From contig JAGFBZ010000863.1 of NCBI GenBank assembly GCA_018398805.1, positions 1,862,501-1,926,500 of the forward strand: DNA of 64,000 nucleotides, read 5' to 3'. The notes below the pieces were generated by a model that was not told where the DNA came from, did not search any database, and was given only the letters and a program-made list of their open reading frames with translations. The stretch is from Hirundichthys speculiger. Lineage: Eukaryota; Chordata; Actinopteri; Beloniformes; Exocoetidae. How positions within the stretch are numbered: the stretch's first letter is position 1; each line of letters starts with the position of its first letter. Made by a program: the position numbers and the translations under genes. This document shows positions 1-10,510 of the stretch, one piece after another.

Positions 1-690
1 GATATGAAGAAATCACCATTGCTGCTTCTACTTAAATCCCCAACTTTCATGATATATCAACTTTTTGAAAGTAGTCTAGCACAGCAGTGAGATTAAGTTG
101 AAAAGTTAAATAAATTTCGAAAGTCTTGGTCGTAAGCATTGTTGGACCACACACCATGATACAAAGAGAGGCCTTACATCAGCAGCAAAGCCTCACCACA
201 TGGTTGAAACAAAGAAAACAGCAAAATGACTCAAATCCCCAGGAGGCTTTGTAGGTTTTGTTATTTTACAGCTAGGTGTAAAAATGATGTAGCTTGGCTC
301 TCACTTGCTTTATACCCTCCAAAACCAGTGGGGTCCCTACTGATAAATAGCCGCTCCGGCCAGACTGCAATTATTACAGTCCCTTTTCTCTCTCTCTGCC
401 TCTGGTGACCTGTGAGGACCACAGCTCTCATGCTGACTGACTATCTGAACTACAACGTATAGCCTACAGTCTCAAAGCCCTTGGCATTCTGTGAACTGTG
501 GAGGTACAGCAACTCAGTCATCCCCACTTCCTACTTCGAGTGATGAGCGATTAGTCAAGGGTCTGCATTCTCAAACACTGTGTCTAAAGATGCCTTCTTG
601 GTTGTCAAGGACGGGCAACCACACATTTAATCAGGCCACGACGCATCAACAGTGACCTACTGACACCCGGAAGCACTGACGCACAGAAAA
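1..690. other. unannotated unique sequence
   Basis: No gene, RNA or repeat is recognised here. The longest open frame is 60 codons and reads like translated noncoding DNA. A pyrimidine-rich stretch lies near 379-402. Confidence 0.5.
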
Positions 691-700
691 GGTACCCATG

Positions 701-857
701 GGCTGCTGGGTAGCTCAGTGGTTTAAGCAGGGAGCCCATCCAGAAAGGCTACAGTCCTCATGTGGTGGTTGTCAGGTTTAACCCCCGCCTGCAATGCTAT
801 GTGTCTCCTCCATTCTCTCGTTGCCTCACTTTCCTGTCTCATCTTCCAGTCACTGTA
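701..857 (+). mobile_element. tRNA-derived SINE, family A
   Basis: A short retroposon with an RNA polymerase III promoter-like head. A box-A-like sequence (GGTAGCTCAGTGG) lies at about 709-721 and a box-B-like sequence (GGTTTAACCCC) at about 774-784. A pyrimidine-rich body follows, with a GCTATGTGTCTCCTCC-like segment and CACTTTCCTGTCTC. The same head and body recur at 43,085-43,255 (plus) and 17,500-17,619 (minus), so this is a dispersed family. The copy ends where a second SINE begins at about 857. Age and activity cannot be judged from one copy, but box B is diverged from the GGTTCRANNCC ideal. Confidence 0.7.
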
Positions 858-1072
858 AGGTTGGCAGTTCAATCCCAGCTCCAGATCTCAAAGTGTCCTT
901 GGGCAAAACACTGAACCCTAACTTGCTCCCAGTGGGCCTGGCAGCATCTTGCATGGCAGCAGCTGCCCACTGGTGTGTGAATGGGTGTATGAGAGGCCAA
1001 TGTAAAGCAGCTTGAGGGTACCATGATGGTGTCCCGAATGCACTATATAAGTGCAGTCCATTACCATTTAAT
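857..1072 (+). mobile_element. SINE, family B, with CCATTTA-type tail
   Basis: A second retroposon abutting family A. It starts inside its tRNA-like head (GGTTGGCAGTTCAATCCC, a box-B form), continues with the typical teleost core (TGTCCTTGGGCAAAACACTG, then TGTGTGAATGGGTG) and ends in CACTATATAAGTGCAGTCC plus ATTACCATTTA. The tail recurs inverted at 6,296-6,330. The tail resembles those of L2-like LINEs; that link is inference. The missing first half of the head suggests truncation, or fusion with the element on its left. Confidence 0.7.
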
Positions 1073-1385
1073 ACTTGTGTTAATAAATGCAGATATATTG
1101 CTAACGGAAGAAGTTGTTTGTGGTTATTTTGCATCTGTTTGTACCATTTGCTTATTGAAAAGGGCTGTGCCCAGACTCCTTCTTTCTCTGTTGATCTATA
1201 ACGCCACACCTGGTCACAGGCTGACACGCATGGAACAAGTTTTAGGGCCAATTCCAATTCCTCCCTTAACCCTCAATCTTTATTTATTTTTCTAGATTTA
1301 TTGTTGTTTACATTACGTAGCCTATGTAGCAACTGAACCGGTAGAAGACAACTTTAGGTAAGAAAATCAAGTTTTATTCAACGCT
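1073..1385. other. unannotated stretch
   Basis: AT-rich sequence with no recognisable feature. A minus-strand open frame that reaches 1,257 runs through the SINEs and is not a gene. Confidence 0.4.
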
Positions 1386-1628
1386 AGACAACTTTTAAAA
1401 TGAGCAACTAGGCTGTATTGTCTCGGTTCTATTCGGGTAACTCGGTTCGGTTCGTGGTCGGAAACTAAAGACTCGGGTCGGGTCGGTTCCGGGCCCAAAT
1501 ATTGCGGGTCCATTCGGGTTCAGACTCCCGAACTTATGATAATAGCTCTGGTCGGGTCGGTTTCTGGTCAAATTTTCACGGGTCCATTCGGGTTCAGGTC
1601 CATGAAAGTGGACCAGTGAAGACCTCTA
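1386..1628. repeat. GGTCGGGT-rich dispersed repeat, internally duplicated
   Basis: A block dominated by GGGTCGG, TCGGGT and TTCGGGT motifs. Two imperfect copies of a roughly 50-bp segment lie at about 1,474-1,521 and 1,549-1,602; each runs from GGGTCGGTT to GGGTCCATTCGGGTTCAG. The 3' edge reads GGTCCATGAAAGTGG, then ACCAGTGAAGACCTCTAG, which looks like a transposon end. A matching end on the left was not found. It resembles noncoding DNA-transposon repeats seen in fish, but I cannot name the family. Confidence 0.5.
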
Positions 1629-1740
1629 GTTAAAAAGTTTTATTACTTAATATACTAAAAACACTGATGACATCTATAAAAAAAAAAACTCCTAGACGAG
1701 TGCTCCAACATCCTCCCCTCACTCAGTCTTCTCTCGTCTC

Positions 1741-2430
1741 AATCAATCCCTGCAGCCACCCACAGGTACTGCATCCAAGGCCGGCTCCTCTTACATCAGG
1801 CGGCGCCCTAGGACTCCCCGGTTGTCTCTTGGAGGTCCTGTAGGGAGGAGCGGAAATACCCCGAGCCAGTATCAGGGATACACGAGAAACTCAAATTATA
1901 AACTCAAATTGCCTGGCCCCGCAGCAACCGCCCAGTACCCACCGCACACGATGCTGAAAAATACTCACTTTTCCTGGGTGGGACCAAGTCGCCACCCAGG
2001 CCGGAGTATTCACGCTATATGGGTACAGGTTGCTGGCTGGGTCCACCTGGCTCCGAGTCCTCCTAGTTCTGGGTCTTCCTGGTTCTGGGTCCTCCTGGTT
2101 CCAGGTCCCACACTTCCACCGTCTCTGCAGGTGCTGGCTGGTTTCCTGGGTCCTACCTTGTCTTTTGGCCGAGTCGTTCTCTCCTCCAGCGGCAACTCTC
2201 CGCTGGCATCCACTAGTTAACCTACTGGCTAGCCCACCCGCTGGCTAACTCATCAGATGACTCGTCCCTGCCAACCTCTGCTCCCTCGCCAGCTCTGTTC
2301 CCGGCTCTGGCTCTGTTCCCGGCTTCTGCCAGCTCTCCCAGCTGTCGCCATCTTTGTTCCCGGCTCTCTCAGCTTCTTTTATCTGGGTGTGGCTGGGCTT
2401 TTTATTTTTCCCCACCTACCACCGCGCACT
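1741..2430. repeat. GC-rich low-complexity block with degenerate tandem motifs
   Basis: This patch is clearly more GC-rich than its surroundings. It contains a degenerate 16-18 bp tandem run (TTCTGGGTCCTCCTGG variants, about 2,065-2,110) and repeated CTCTGTTCCCGG units (about 2,292-2,370). Open frames on both strands follow from the base composition. No start or splice context supports a gene. It could be a decayed retroelement or a GC-rich satellite-like patch. Confidence 0.4.
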
Positions 2431-4220
2431 CCTGTGGCTCATTAGTCAATCATTCAGTCTGGGGGTTTAATTGCTGCCTCTAGGGGAAGCAAGACACACT
2501 GCATGCATACGAATGAAATACCAAGCTCTAAAACAAATACATAAAAAGATGCAAGCAACAAACATGGATCCCCAAAAAACTATCCCGTTCAGATGTGATG
2601 GTGCTCACCCATATTAGAGCTTATATCAGTGGGAGCAAAAGGGGATGGAAAAATATTTAAAACTAATACAAATATCATGCTGCCAGTTGTTATGGTTTGT
2701 TTCTGTATTTTAGTATCTGGATTCTTTATATTATATCTTTGTAATGTCTTAAATCCATTTATCAGAACTTTGCTAGTGGTAATATTACAGAATATTAATC
2801 GAATGAATAGCTTAAGTGAAAAGAAGTTTTAAATATATGGTGAAGCACACTAATAAAAGAAGTAAAGAAAGAAAGGAATGAGAAGTATTCCTGTGAAGTG
2901 GATTTATTTTAGACATAGAGCCATATTCAAGAGAATTCCAAAAAATTCCAGCCTATCACTATTTCATGGTGAGGTTTTCTCAGTTTGTTTGGAAGTTTAT
3001 CTTCACTTCGTATCATATAATATCAGGTCCTGGACCTTGTGCTTGTGTGGTGGCGCACATCTTTGTGATAGCCTGTGCATGTATAACACTAGGTGCTTGT
3101 ATACTGACATTCTGTAATATGTGTGGAAACATGTGCCTCCAGTTTTACTCCAGTGGCTTTTACATACCGGACCTCGCGAGGCCAAATTGATTCCAGAAAG
3201 GCATGCCTTTACATACATCAAACCAGCATTCTGGAAATGAAAGCAGAACTCAGCGTCGTCTGCATGATATGTGACATAATCCGTCACATACAATGTGCGC
3301 CAGTCAAGACAAAGCAACGAGAAAAATGTTGTTGTTTACTTCGTAGAAGGAAGAAAAGTTCTCTTATTTCTATTTTTCCCAATTCGATGTTGTTAAGTTA
3401 GTTGTAAGCAAGCAAACAAAAATATGCTCAGATGAATGTGTCTGCTCCGCTTTCTTCCACGTACCTGTAATGTCGGGCACATAAGACCTAATCTGAATTT
3501 TCGTCTTTCCGGAAAATGGAGTTTACATAAACCCACCAAGACTGAGAAAAGATACAAATATTCCACAAAGAAAAGCCAGTACTTAAGGGCTGTCCTTCCA
3601 AAATTAAACACCAAAAACGCGTATTTCAACATCAGACTGGAAGTGGGAGTATTATTAATTTCCACTTAGCACATACACCAAGGCACATACACTCACACTC
3701 TAAATTTCACTGACACACACATAAATCCTCACTAACACTGCACTGGAGAATGCTCTTCAATTATTTCCATCCACACACACACGATAGATAGTGAGGCTGT
3801 GAGAGAAGGGACTTTGCTGCTGACACCTTTAAAAGTCAGCCCCTTGTTGTCTTATTTGTTTTCACGAATTTTAATCAAAACATCTGTAAACAAAAAGTCG
3901 ACAGCGTGTATTAGGGGAGCCTATTCCTGTCATCTCAGACTGATGTGTTGGCACTTTTTCTCTTCAATCTGTGTAATGTGTCTGACATTGACAGCAAACT
4001 TTCCCTCACATGGCATGGTTGCTGCGCATCGCTGTGTCACGTGGCATCTTGTTGAGGACCTCAGGGATGACAAAGAAATTTGGCATGGTGATAGATCAGC
4101 GCAGCCTGGATTATAATGGTGATTTTATTGTAGAGGAACTGATCACTGATGATGGTTTTCCATAGTTGCTGAATAGATTGAAACACTTTGGCTAGAAAAA
4201 AAAAACATAAAAACAGAAGA
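2431..4220. other. unannotated AT-rich stretch
   Basis: No gene or named repeat is recognised. Open frames at 2,966-3,401 and 3,393-3,669 overlap on both strands and have unconstrained composition. Short CA-rich runs occur at about 3,681-3,782. Confidence 0.4.
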
Positions 4221-4392
4221 AAATCATCATGGTGGCTCTGTGGTCGGGCAGTTGCGGACCATATGGGAGGTCCCAGGTTTGAACCCTGGTTATGTCAGGA
4301 AGAGCGTTCAGTGTAAAAATTGTGCCAAATTTCCCATGCAGATCACGCCACTCTGGCCCTGAACAGGGACCAGCTGAAAAGGAAGTTTGATT
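4221..4392 (+). mobile_element. SINE with RTE-type LINE tail
   Basis: The head resembles a tRNA-derived promoter: GGTGGCTCTGTGGTCGGGC, then a near-perfect box B, GGTTTGAACCC, at about 4,269-4,279. The body has the teleost motif TCAGGAAGAGCGTTCAG and TGTAAAAATTGTGCCAAAT. The tail, CTCTGGCCCTGAACAGG then GACCAGCTGAAAAGGAAG, matches the inverted 3' end of the LINE at about 44,880-44,940 and the fragment at 54,410-54,462. Sharing a 3' end with a LINE is how such SINEs borrow its reverse transcriptase, so a partnership is a reasonable inference. Confidence 0.7.
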
Positions 4393-6295
4393 ACATTGTG
4401 GTTAAAGTGAAATACTCAAGAGTCTTGGAGCAAATAGCAGTCTTGAGTCTTATTGAAGAAGCTTTTGCTTTTTCCTAAATTGCTCCAGTCTAACACCTAG
4501 CTGTCTGCAGCTTACTGAATCAAACCATTTTCGAAGCATATGGAACATGTGTCAGGATAATTTTGCTGAGATGTATGATAAAGGTTTCCTCCATTCTGTG
4601 CAAAAGGCAAAAATGAGACTCCTTAGAGACGTCAAACTCTCAAAGCTCAACCAATCTTCATTTGTGCACCATGCTTGTTATCATATTCCAGGGATAAGCA
4701 CGGTAATTTTCCCTTTTCAACAATGTGCACAGCCACAGGAAAGACTTCAAAAATCAGGAATTCAGATGACTCAACTTAAGGAGAAAAAAAAAAACCAAAA
4801 CTGAAGTAGTGAGAATAAAAAAGCTGATTTGCAGAGGATGGTATTCACTTTTTATCTACCAACACTTTCCACTACAAAGGCCCTTGTAGTTTCTCGTATT
4901 TGACAGACACTTTACAGGATTAATTCATGTTACCACCAGCAGGGATGTGACACGCACAAATGACATCAACTATCAGTGGAACAAATTGGAACTAAATGTG
5001 TCTTTATGTATAACCTGACTCTAAATGCAGGGACAAACTAAGTGTATATGTTTTTTTATCAGTTTCCTGTTCTGTGTGTTATTAATGCAAACAAAATAGA
5101 ATTATAAACTTAGACAAACAGACACAAACTCATTGTTTGTTTTTTTCTGCTTTAAGGCTACGCAGTTTTTTCTTGAAGAAGAAATGAAGAATTTACATGT
5201 TTCACTTTTATTTTCTTATGTGTTGCTTTAAGAATGGAAAATAAATTGGAAATACTTGCTTTTGTTAAACACATTCTCAAGTTTAATTAAGTAACATTCC
5301 GAATAAAAACCTTTTTTTTTTCAGTTTTTCAACAACAACAGAACTTATTTTTTTCTGACCTTCAAAAACCAGAAAGTTTAACAACACAAGTGTGATGCTT
5401 TAAAACTGAAATTGAAGACTCAGGTTTTAATCAATAATAAATTTAAACTTTCCCCACGGATCATATAATGCATTGGAAACCCACTCAAAGTACCCCAAAA
5501 CGACATTCTTACCACTGTCTACAGCTGTGAATTCCCCAAAACCATTTCATAAAATAAAATGAAAAGCAAAACCCCAAAATCATTCAGTCACATTTGTAAA
5601 CATGAAGCTCGTCGAGGTAACAGTTTTCTTCGAGGTGAATGACCTGTTTACTTTATTTAAGTGTTAGACGAATGAGAACACTGATTGTCAGAAACTGGCA
5701 GATCAGTTAAGTGATGCAAGAAAACAACAGAATCTGAAAGAGGAATTTTTTTTTTGAGGTGGTTAGTTTCGCTCACTCTTATCAATGTATTCCGCTTGTT
5801 TCACAAGTACTTAATCACAAAGATGTTGAGGAACAGGCTCCACTACTATCTATTTATTGCATTGTATTTATTGTATATTGTATCACCAACAGATCTAGAG
5901 GTCATCTAGAAGGTCATCTATAGTAGCAAACTGACAATCATCGCATCACTTCTCCATCTCTTCCAGCTCCCCAGAGTGCATCTTTAGCACATTCTTGTCA
6001 GTTAATTCTATCAAGATGATTTCAAGATAATTTCTTTTCACTAACCCCCTTTTTTTCAACAAAGAATATTGAAACATTTAAATTAGGAGCAAAGGAAAGT
6101 GGCATTAAAAAAATAAGTTAACAACAAAAAGACATTCACTCTTTTGTTACCTTTTTTTTTTCCTTTTTTTTTATTTATTGTTTCAAAATAATTTATTTTT
6201 TCTTTTTCTTTTTACGTTCTTGTACTTTTCATCTCTGTTCTTATATCTGTGCATGTGAAACAGCCCTACGATCTGCCTGTGGGTATCAGCTGTGG
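4393..6295. other. unannotated AT-rich stretch
   Basis: Unique-looking, strongly AT-rich sequence with homopolymer T or A runs (about 5,311, 5,747 and 6,150-6,220). The single 85-codon open frame at 4,547-4,804 has no supporting feature. Nothing else is recognised. Confidence 0.4.
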
Positions 6296-6575
6296 TAAAT
6301 AAATGGTAAATGGACTGCATTTATATTGTGTTTTCTCTCTCAAAATGCTAAAAATGCCCCTTTCAACCATTTCCATACCACTCTCTCAGTCTAGAGAGAT
6401 CTCTATCCTACTAAGTCCAGACCACGCTTCTTCTATCATAAACACAACCACACACCAGTGAGTGTATTAGGGTGGGGTTCAGCGTCTTGCTGAAGGACAT
6501 TTGGACTCATGAGGCCAGGAATCAAACCACCAACTTCCAGGTTAGCAGGCAACTGCTCTACGTCATGGTCCACGG
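6296..6575 (-). mobile_element. SINE family B copy, inverted
   Basis: TAAATGGTAAATGGACTGCA at the left end is the reverse complement of the family B tail seen at about 1,050-1,072. Further right, CTTGCTGAAGGACATTTGG and AGGAATCAAACCACCAAC correspond to the core and to an inverted box B. GGTTAGCAGGCAACTGCTCT corresponds to the inverted box A region. The whole is diverged but colinear with the family and probably near full length. A short GGAT run follows at about 6,573-6,584. Confidence 0.65.
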
Positions 6576-7091
6576 ATGGATGGATTTAATTTATTTGTAC
6601 TCAGAAGATTATTGTAAACCATGCCTTTGAACGCCATTGTGCTGGACATACCACTACTGTACCCAATAAACTTCACGCCCTCTGCAACACACAGCAAACC
6701 TCATTTTTCATGGAAGGGTCATTTAATGATACCTGTAAGGCTTTTTGTGGTTCCGTCGTAGCATTGTGCGTGGACTCATTATGCTGGCACTGTAACTGGT
6801 AAATCAGTCATTCACAGGTCAATAACTGTTTTTAGCAGTGTGTCAGTGACCACTGTCCTGCCACTATTAATGACTCCACCTCTTCCTGTACAGATTTAGA
6901 AGGGGAAATGACCAGAATTAAAGTAGAAAGTAATAAGTCATTGCTTTTTTTGTTCTTTTGTTTTATTTCTTTTTTTTTTTTTACTGCTGTTTAAGTAATT
7001 TATTTTCAGCATCAACTATCACTGTGATCAAACAGCAGTTTGATTAATAAGAAAAAATGTGTGAAATCAAGAGAAAATTGACTGTACAAAC
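6576..7091. other. unannotated stretch
   Basis: No feature is recognised apart from a T-rich run at about 6,947-6,983. Confidence 0.4.
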
Positions 7092-7116
7092 ATGTGTGTG
7101 TGTGTGTGTGTGTGTC
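7092..7116. repeat. (TG)n microsatellite
   Basis: About 12 TG units in an uninterrupted run. Further impure TG/CA tracts lie at 7,373-7,436, including a GCGCGC core near 7,409. Confidence 0.9.
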
Positions 7117-7955
7117 CTCTAATCCCCCGAGAGGCGCAGAACAACTATTTCACCCTGGGAAGAAAATACTTTCTCAGAGATAACATCGTATACACCTTGC
7201 TCTCTTTCTTTTGCCCCATTCTGACTCACTGGTCCCTCTCTTTATTCTCCCTGGGTAAATATATATATGTAAATATCAGTCTCTCTCTCTCTTACTCTCT
7301 TTATGGTTGTAGGTATACTTCACTCGCTACACAACTCCACTGCTTATCTACACAGAGCAGACTCCGCAGTCTTTGTGTGTGTGTACGTGTTTCCATTTGT
7401 GCGTGTATGCGCGCGCACACATGCACACTTTATTTTTTGCAGATATTGTGGCAGAAGCAATGGATTTGGACAGCAACACTTGTCTGAGGCTTGTCTATTC
7501 ACACACACAAGAACACACATCCGGCAGCACAGAGGGCATATATAATGTAGCAAAGCTCGCAACCGTCTCACAGAGGGGAACATTTTGTTGGAGGATGGGG
7601 GGGTTGATAAGATGTGGCACACTGTAGGAGCTGAGTGGCTTGTCTTCAAAAGCACTGACACTAAACAGATTTTATCAGAAATAAGTTTTTTTTCTTTTCT
7701 TTTTTTTATGCCAAGGTGCCTTAACTTATGGTCTGTGTACAGCATTTTTTTGAAATAATACTATGTCAGATGGGCGGGATGAAAAGCTATGAAGTACTGA
7801 ATTGTGGAGTAATAGTGGGCTGTTAAACTTAACTAATGTTCCTAGATCCAGGAGTGTTAGTCAACTAGAAAGCTCATCTAATCTGCCTGTATTTCTGAAG
7901 TTCTCAGGAAAAAAAAAAAAAAAAAAGGCAGCAAAGCTTATTTTCAGGCAACTCT
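7117..7955. other. unannotated stretch with low-complexity tracts
   Basis: Contains CT-rich (about 7,280-7,300) and CA/TG-rich tracts, a T-rich run at about 7,687-7,708 and an A-run at about 7,910-7,926. Overlapping open frames on both strands at 7,303-7,745 arise from the dinucleotide repeats and are not genes. Confidence 0.5.
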
Positions 7956-7957
7956 AA

Positions 7958-8036
7958 GGCTAAAATCCACCCAGCCATCCTTTCCTACAGCCTGACTCAT
8001 CCTGCTTAAGGTGGCAGGAGGCTGGAGCCAACCCTA
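7958..8036 (-). mobile_element. (GGAT)n-tailed retroposon, degenerate piece
   Basis: CCACCCAGCCATCC, then CATCCTGCTTAAGGTGGC and GGAGGCTGGAGCCAACCC, follow the order of the better copies at 51,702-51,819 and 12,388-12,520. This is weak evidence from a short diverged fragment. Confidence 0.35.
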
Positions 8037-8269
8037 ACACTAAACTGGAATACATAGATTTACAAGGATACAGCAAGTTAACTGGCAATACAAATTAAAT
8101 CGAGGTTACGGGTACTTTTATTGTCATTTGCGCATTTAAAGACGTAACGGAATGTGTACTCAGGACCAGCACATACAATTAAACACTCTAAAATAGTCTA
8201 CAATAATAAATCCTAAGGAATAAATAATCCGTGTCACAAGCATATTTAAATGTTTAAGAAAATGTGGCT

Positions 8270-8372
8270 TTCAGTGTCCTGCCTGAGAACATTTTAACAT
8301 GTGGGGGCTCGAGATGAGCCAACAGGCGCCAGGTTGGAGGATGAACCGCTGGAACCACAGCACCACAAGTGC
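8270..8372 (-). mobile_element. SINE-like remnant
   Basis: CAGTGTCCTGCCTGAGAAC, then GGCGCCAGGTTGGAGG and AACCGCTGGAACCACAG, resembles the inverted core and head of family B (compare 6,480-6,560). It is short, diverged and lacks the tail. Confidence 0.35.
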
Positions 8373-9130
8373 CACATTATACAAAAGGTTTAAATTTGAT
8401 CTAAGCTTGACCAATTTAAAAATTTTATCTCTTAAAAATTGAGTTAATTTGACTAGACTGACCTAAAAGTCCATGACTTTGTCTCCAAAGAGCATTTACA
8501 CGCAAAACATATATTGTTTTAATTTGCACAGAATTTGTCTGTTTTACTCAACTTTTGTACACTCGTGGTGTTCTCCATCAAAAAATGACTAGTCATTGGA
8601 AATGAATGAGGGAGACTCAGGTACATCCTCATTTGTCAAATGGACACACACACACATAACACACACACACCTTTGCCCACTGTACTCTCTATCCCATGAG
8701 GACAACAAACGCTGCAGTTCTTGCAGACAGTTACAACATAGTTTCAGTAGTATTGAACTTTTCTCATGGCTTTCATATATTATGCGTTTTTGAGGCCCTG
8801 CTCACAGTTCGTTGAGTGGCAGCACCGGGGCAGATCAATATGCCGTAACCGAAGCTATTGATTTTAATATATATTTTATCACCGCACTAATTAGGAGAAG
8901 AAAGGCCAGGAAACCGACAGTGGGATGGATTAGAGGAGGAAGGGTCAGAAACTAAAGACAAAACGGAATATAATCCAGAGCAAGAAATAAATGATGGGGA
9001 GGAATCCAGTGATGCGGGGGTGGGGGGTATTAAAGGCAATTGGAAGGTGCTAACCCAGACAGACACTGAATCATACATGCGTGTTTTGATTTTGACTGGT
9101 GTGTACAGACCCAGGATTTCTTCTTTATTT
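8373..9130. other. unannotated stretch with CA repeat
   Basis: An impure (AC)n tract lies at about 8,643-8,671. Nothing else is recognised. Confidence 0.4.
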
Positions 9131-9165
9131 ATTTTGTTTATTTGTCAAGATAGATTAAAATTTGC

Positions 9166-9310
9166 AAAAAGGTTAAGTGCATAAATTCTCATAGTGCAAA
9201 AATGCAAGTATCAAAACACACAAATACATTTGTGCAAAAAGGTAAAGTGACTACTTTCTCACATGGTGCCAAAAATGCCAGTGTCAAAACACAACTACAT
9301 AGGAAGTCAC
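9166..9310. repeat. imperfect tandem duplication, about 73-bp unit
   Basis: Two units follow each other. Each begins AAAAAGGT(T/A)AAGTG, contains TTCTCA, then (A/C)AAAAATGC and GT(A/G)TCAAAACACA. They lie in the 3' noncoding part of the LINE. Confidence 0.6.
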
Positions 9311-9347
9311 TTACACTTGAGGCAAAAAGATATGCTCAAAAGAAGAG

Positions 9348-9620
9348 TCAATGCTGACATGTTTGATTTCTTAAAATCCGTATTTTTGTTTTTCTTGAGA
9401 AGTCTCTATAAGTTGTATTGGTCTTCAATTCAGATGGGAACTTGTTCCATTCTCTTGTGGCTTTATATGAGAATGCCGATTGTGCGAAAGCAGTTTTACG
9501 AAAGTGGAATACTCCACTGCCATCTAGACGCAGTCCTTGTTGCTCTCTCCGTCTGTCAGAGATCCGGTGAACAAAGGACTTGAGAGGTGGAGATGCAGTA
9601 CCATGGGATTTTAAAAACAA
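9348..9620 (-). pseudogene. LINE ORF2 C-terminal fragment
   Basis: A 90-codon open stretch containing TASPPLKSFVHR, FRKTAFAQSAFSYKATREWN and FPSELKTNTTYRDF. This is the conserved end of many fish LINE proteins (a hydrophobic block, then W-N-x-x-P-x-x-L/I). It lies downstream of the reverse transcriptase piece on the same strand at the expected distance, so both belong to one element. The methionine is incidental and not a true start. Confidence 0.75.
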
Positions 9621-10239
9621 TAGATTCAGATGGAAATGTGATCAGGTTTTCAAAGTTATTATGTCGGGTGACTACACAACAATAATGATATTGTCTTTTT
9701 ATCTAATATTTTAAGAACTTGTTTTTACAGTGATTCGAGAGGTTTCAGGGTCTTCTCATTAGCTTGAGACTAATATGAGATGTAGTAATGTGAAAGGATT
9801 TTAGCATTTAAAAAGGTTTTATATGCCCCCATTATAAGTGAGTTTCTGATACATCTGCAATTACGAAGGCTATATTTCAGAGTGCAGATCTTTTTATATG
9901 CTTTTCAAAGCTGATCAAAGGGTGTTTAATATAATGCCTAAATATCTGAAATCAGTTACATTGTTTATCATTTGTTGCATAAACACTTTTGTTGGGATAC
10001 TTCTTGTGGTTTTTTTTTTTTTTTTTGTCGTTAAAATACACAGTGGCTGTTTTTCCTACATTTAGAGTAAGACATAATTTATAAAGCCATTTTGGCACTT
10101 TTTCCAAAGCAACTGATAACTTATCAACCACTAACTTGTCAACATCCTTCCCATGGGTATGGGTTACTGTCTACATTTGAATTTTTATGCTTTTAATGAT
10201 TTTTATACACAGACTGATGGAGGATCATTTAGACACAGA

Positions 10240-10465
10240 GTTAAAGAGTAGTGGGCTTAAAATGGAGCCTTGTGGTATCCCCATGGTGCAAACCTTTGTT
10301 TGTAATACAGCTTTATTTATGCAAACACACTGGGAGCGGCTTGATGAGAGTTGATTTGGGTGATTGACTGAATCGAAGGGTTTGCATAAGTCTAAGAAGA
10401 TTGCTCCTACGACCCCTCCTTTGTCCAGATTCTGTTTTATTGTTTCAATGAAGTGCCATTATGCA
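10240..10465 (-). pseudogene. LINE reverse transcriptase fragment
   Basis: Reading the minus strand gives LDKGGVVGAIFLDL, the motif-A region of a LINE reverse transcriptase with its aspartate, followed by FDSVNH. Further on comes GIPQGSILSPLLF, the highly conserved motif B of non-LTR reverse transcriptases. The catalytic YADD box should follow within about 25 residues. Instead the frame degenerates (a stop lies in the corresponding position near 10,170), and then resumes as DVDKLVVDKL and LCLTLNVGKTATVYF. The gene is therefore dead. Confidence 0.8.
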
Positions 10466-10510
10466 GTTTCAGGAGAGTGATTTTCCTGAAGCTGAAGTGC
10501 ATAGGATGCA

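Larger units (their letters stand above)
9130..10510 (-). mobile_element. decayed non-LTR retrotransposon (LINE)
   Basis: A minus-strand LINE recognised from conceptual translation. Reverse transcriptase core motifs lie at about 10,240-10,465, the thumb-side segment at about 10,050-10,160 and a conserved C-terminal block at 9,348-9,620. The 3' noncoding part (about 9,130-9,310) holds an imperfect tandem duplication. Many stops and frameshifts break the reading frame and the 5' half with the endonuclease is absent, as expected of a 5'-truncated, old insertion. The coding style is jockey/L2-like; the exact clade is not determined. Confidence 0.75.

Noticed and set aside
701..1257. Minus-strand frame of 135 codons crossing two SINEs
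   Set aside because: It reads through retroposon sequence antisense.
4250..4290. A tRNA gene (box A/B-like motifs)
   Set aside because: The motifs sit in a SINE head; there is no cloverleaf or terminator run, and the body continues into the LINE-type tail.
7092..7745. Overlapping frames of 80-133 codons on both strands
   Set aside because: Created by TG/CA dinucleotide runs; no domain or start context.
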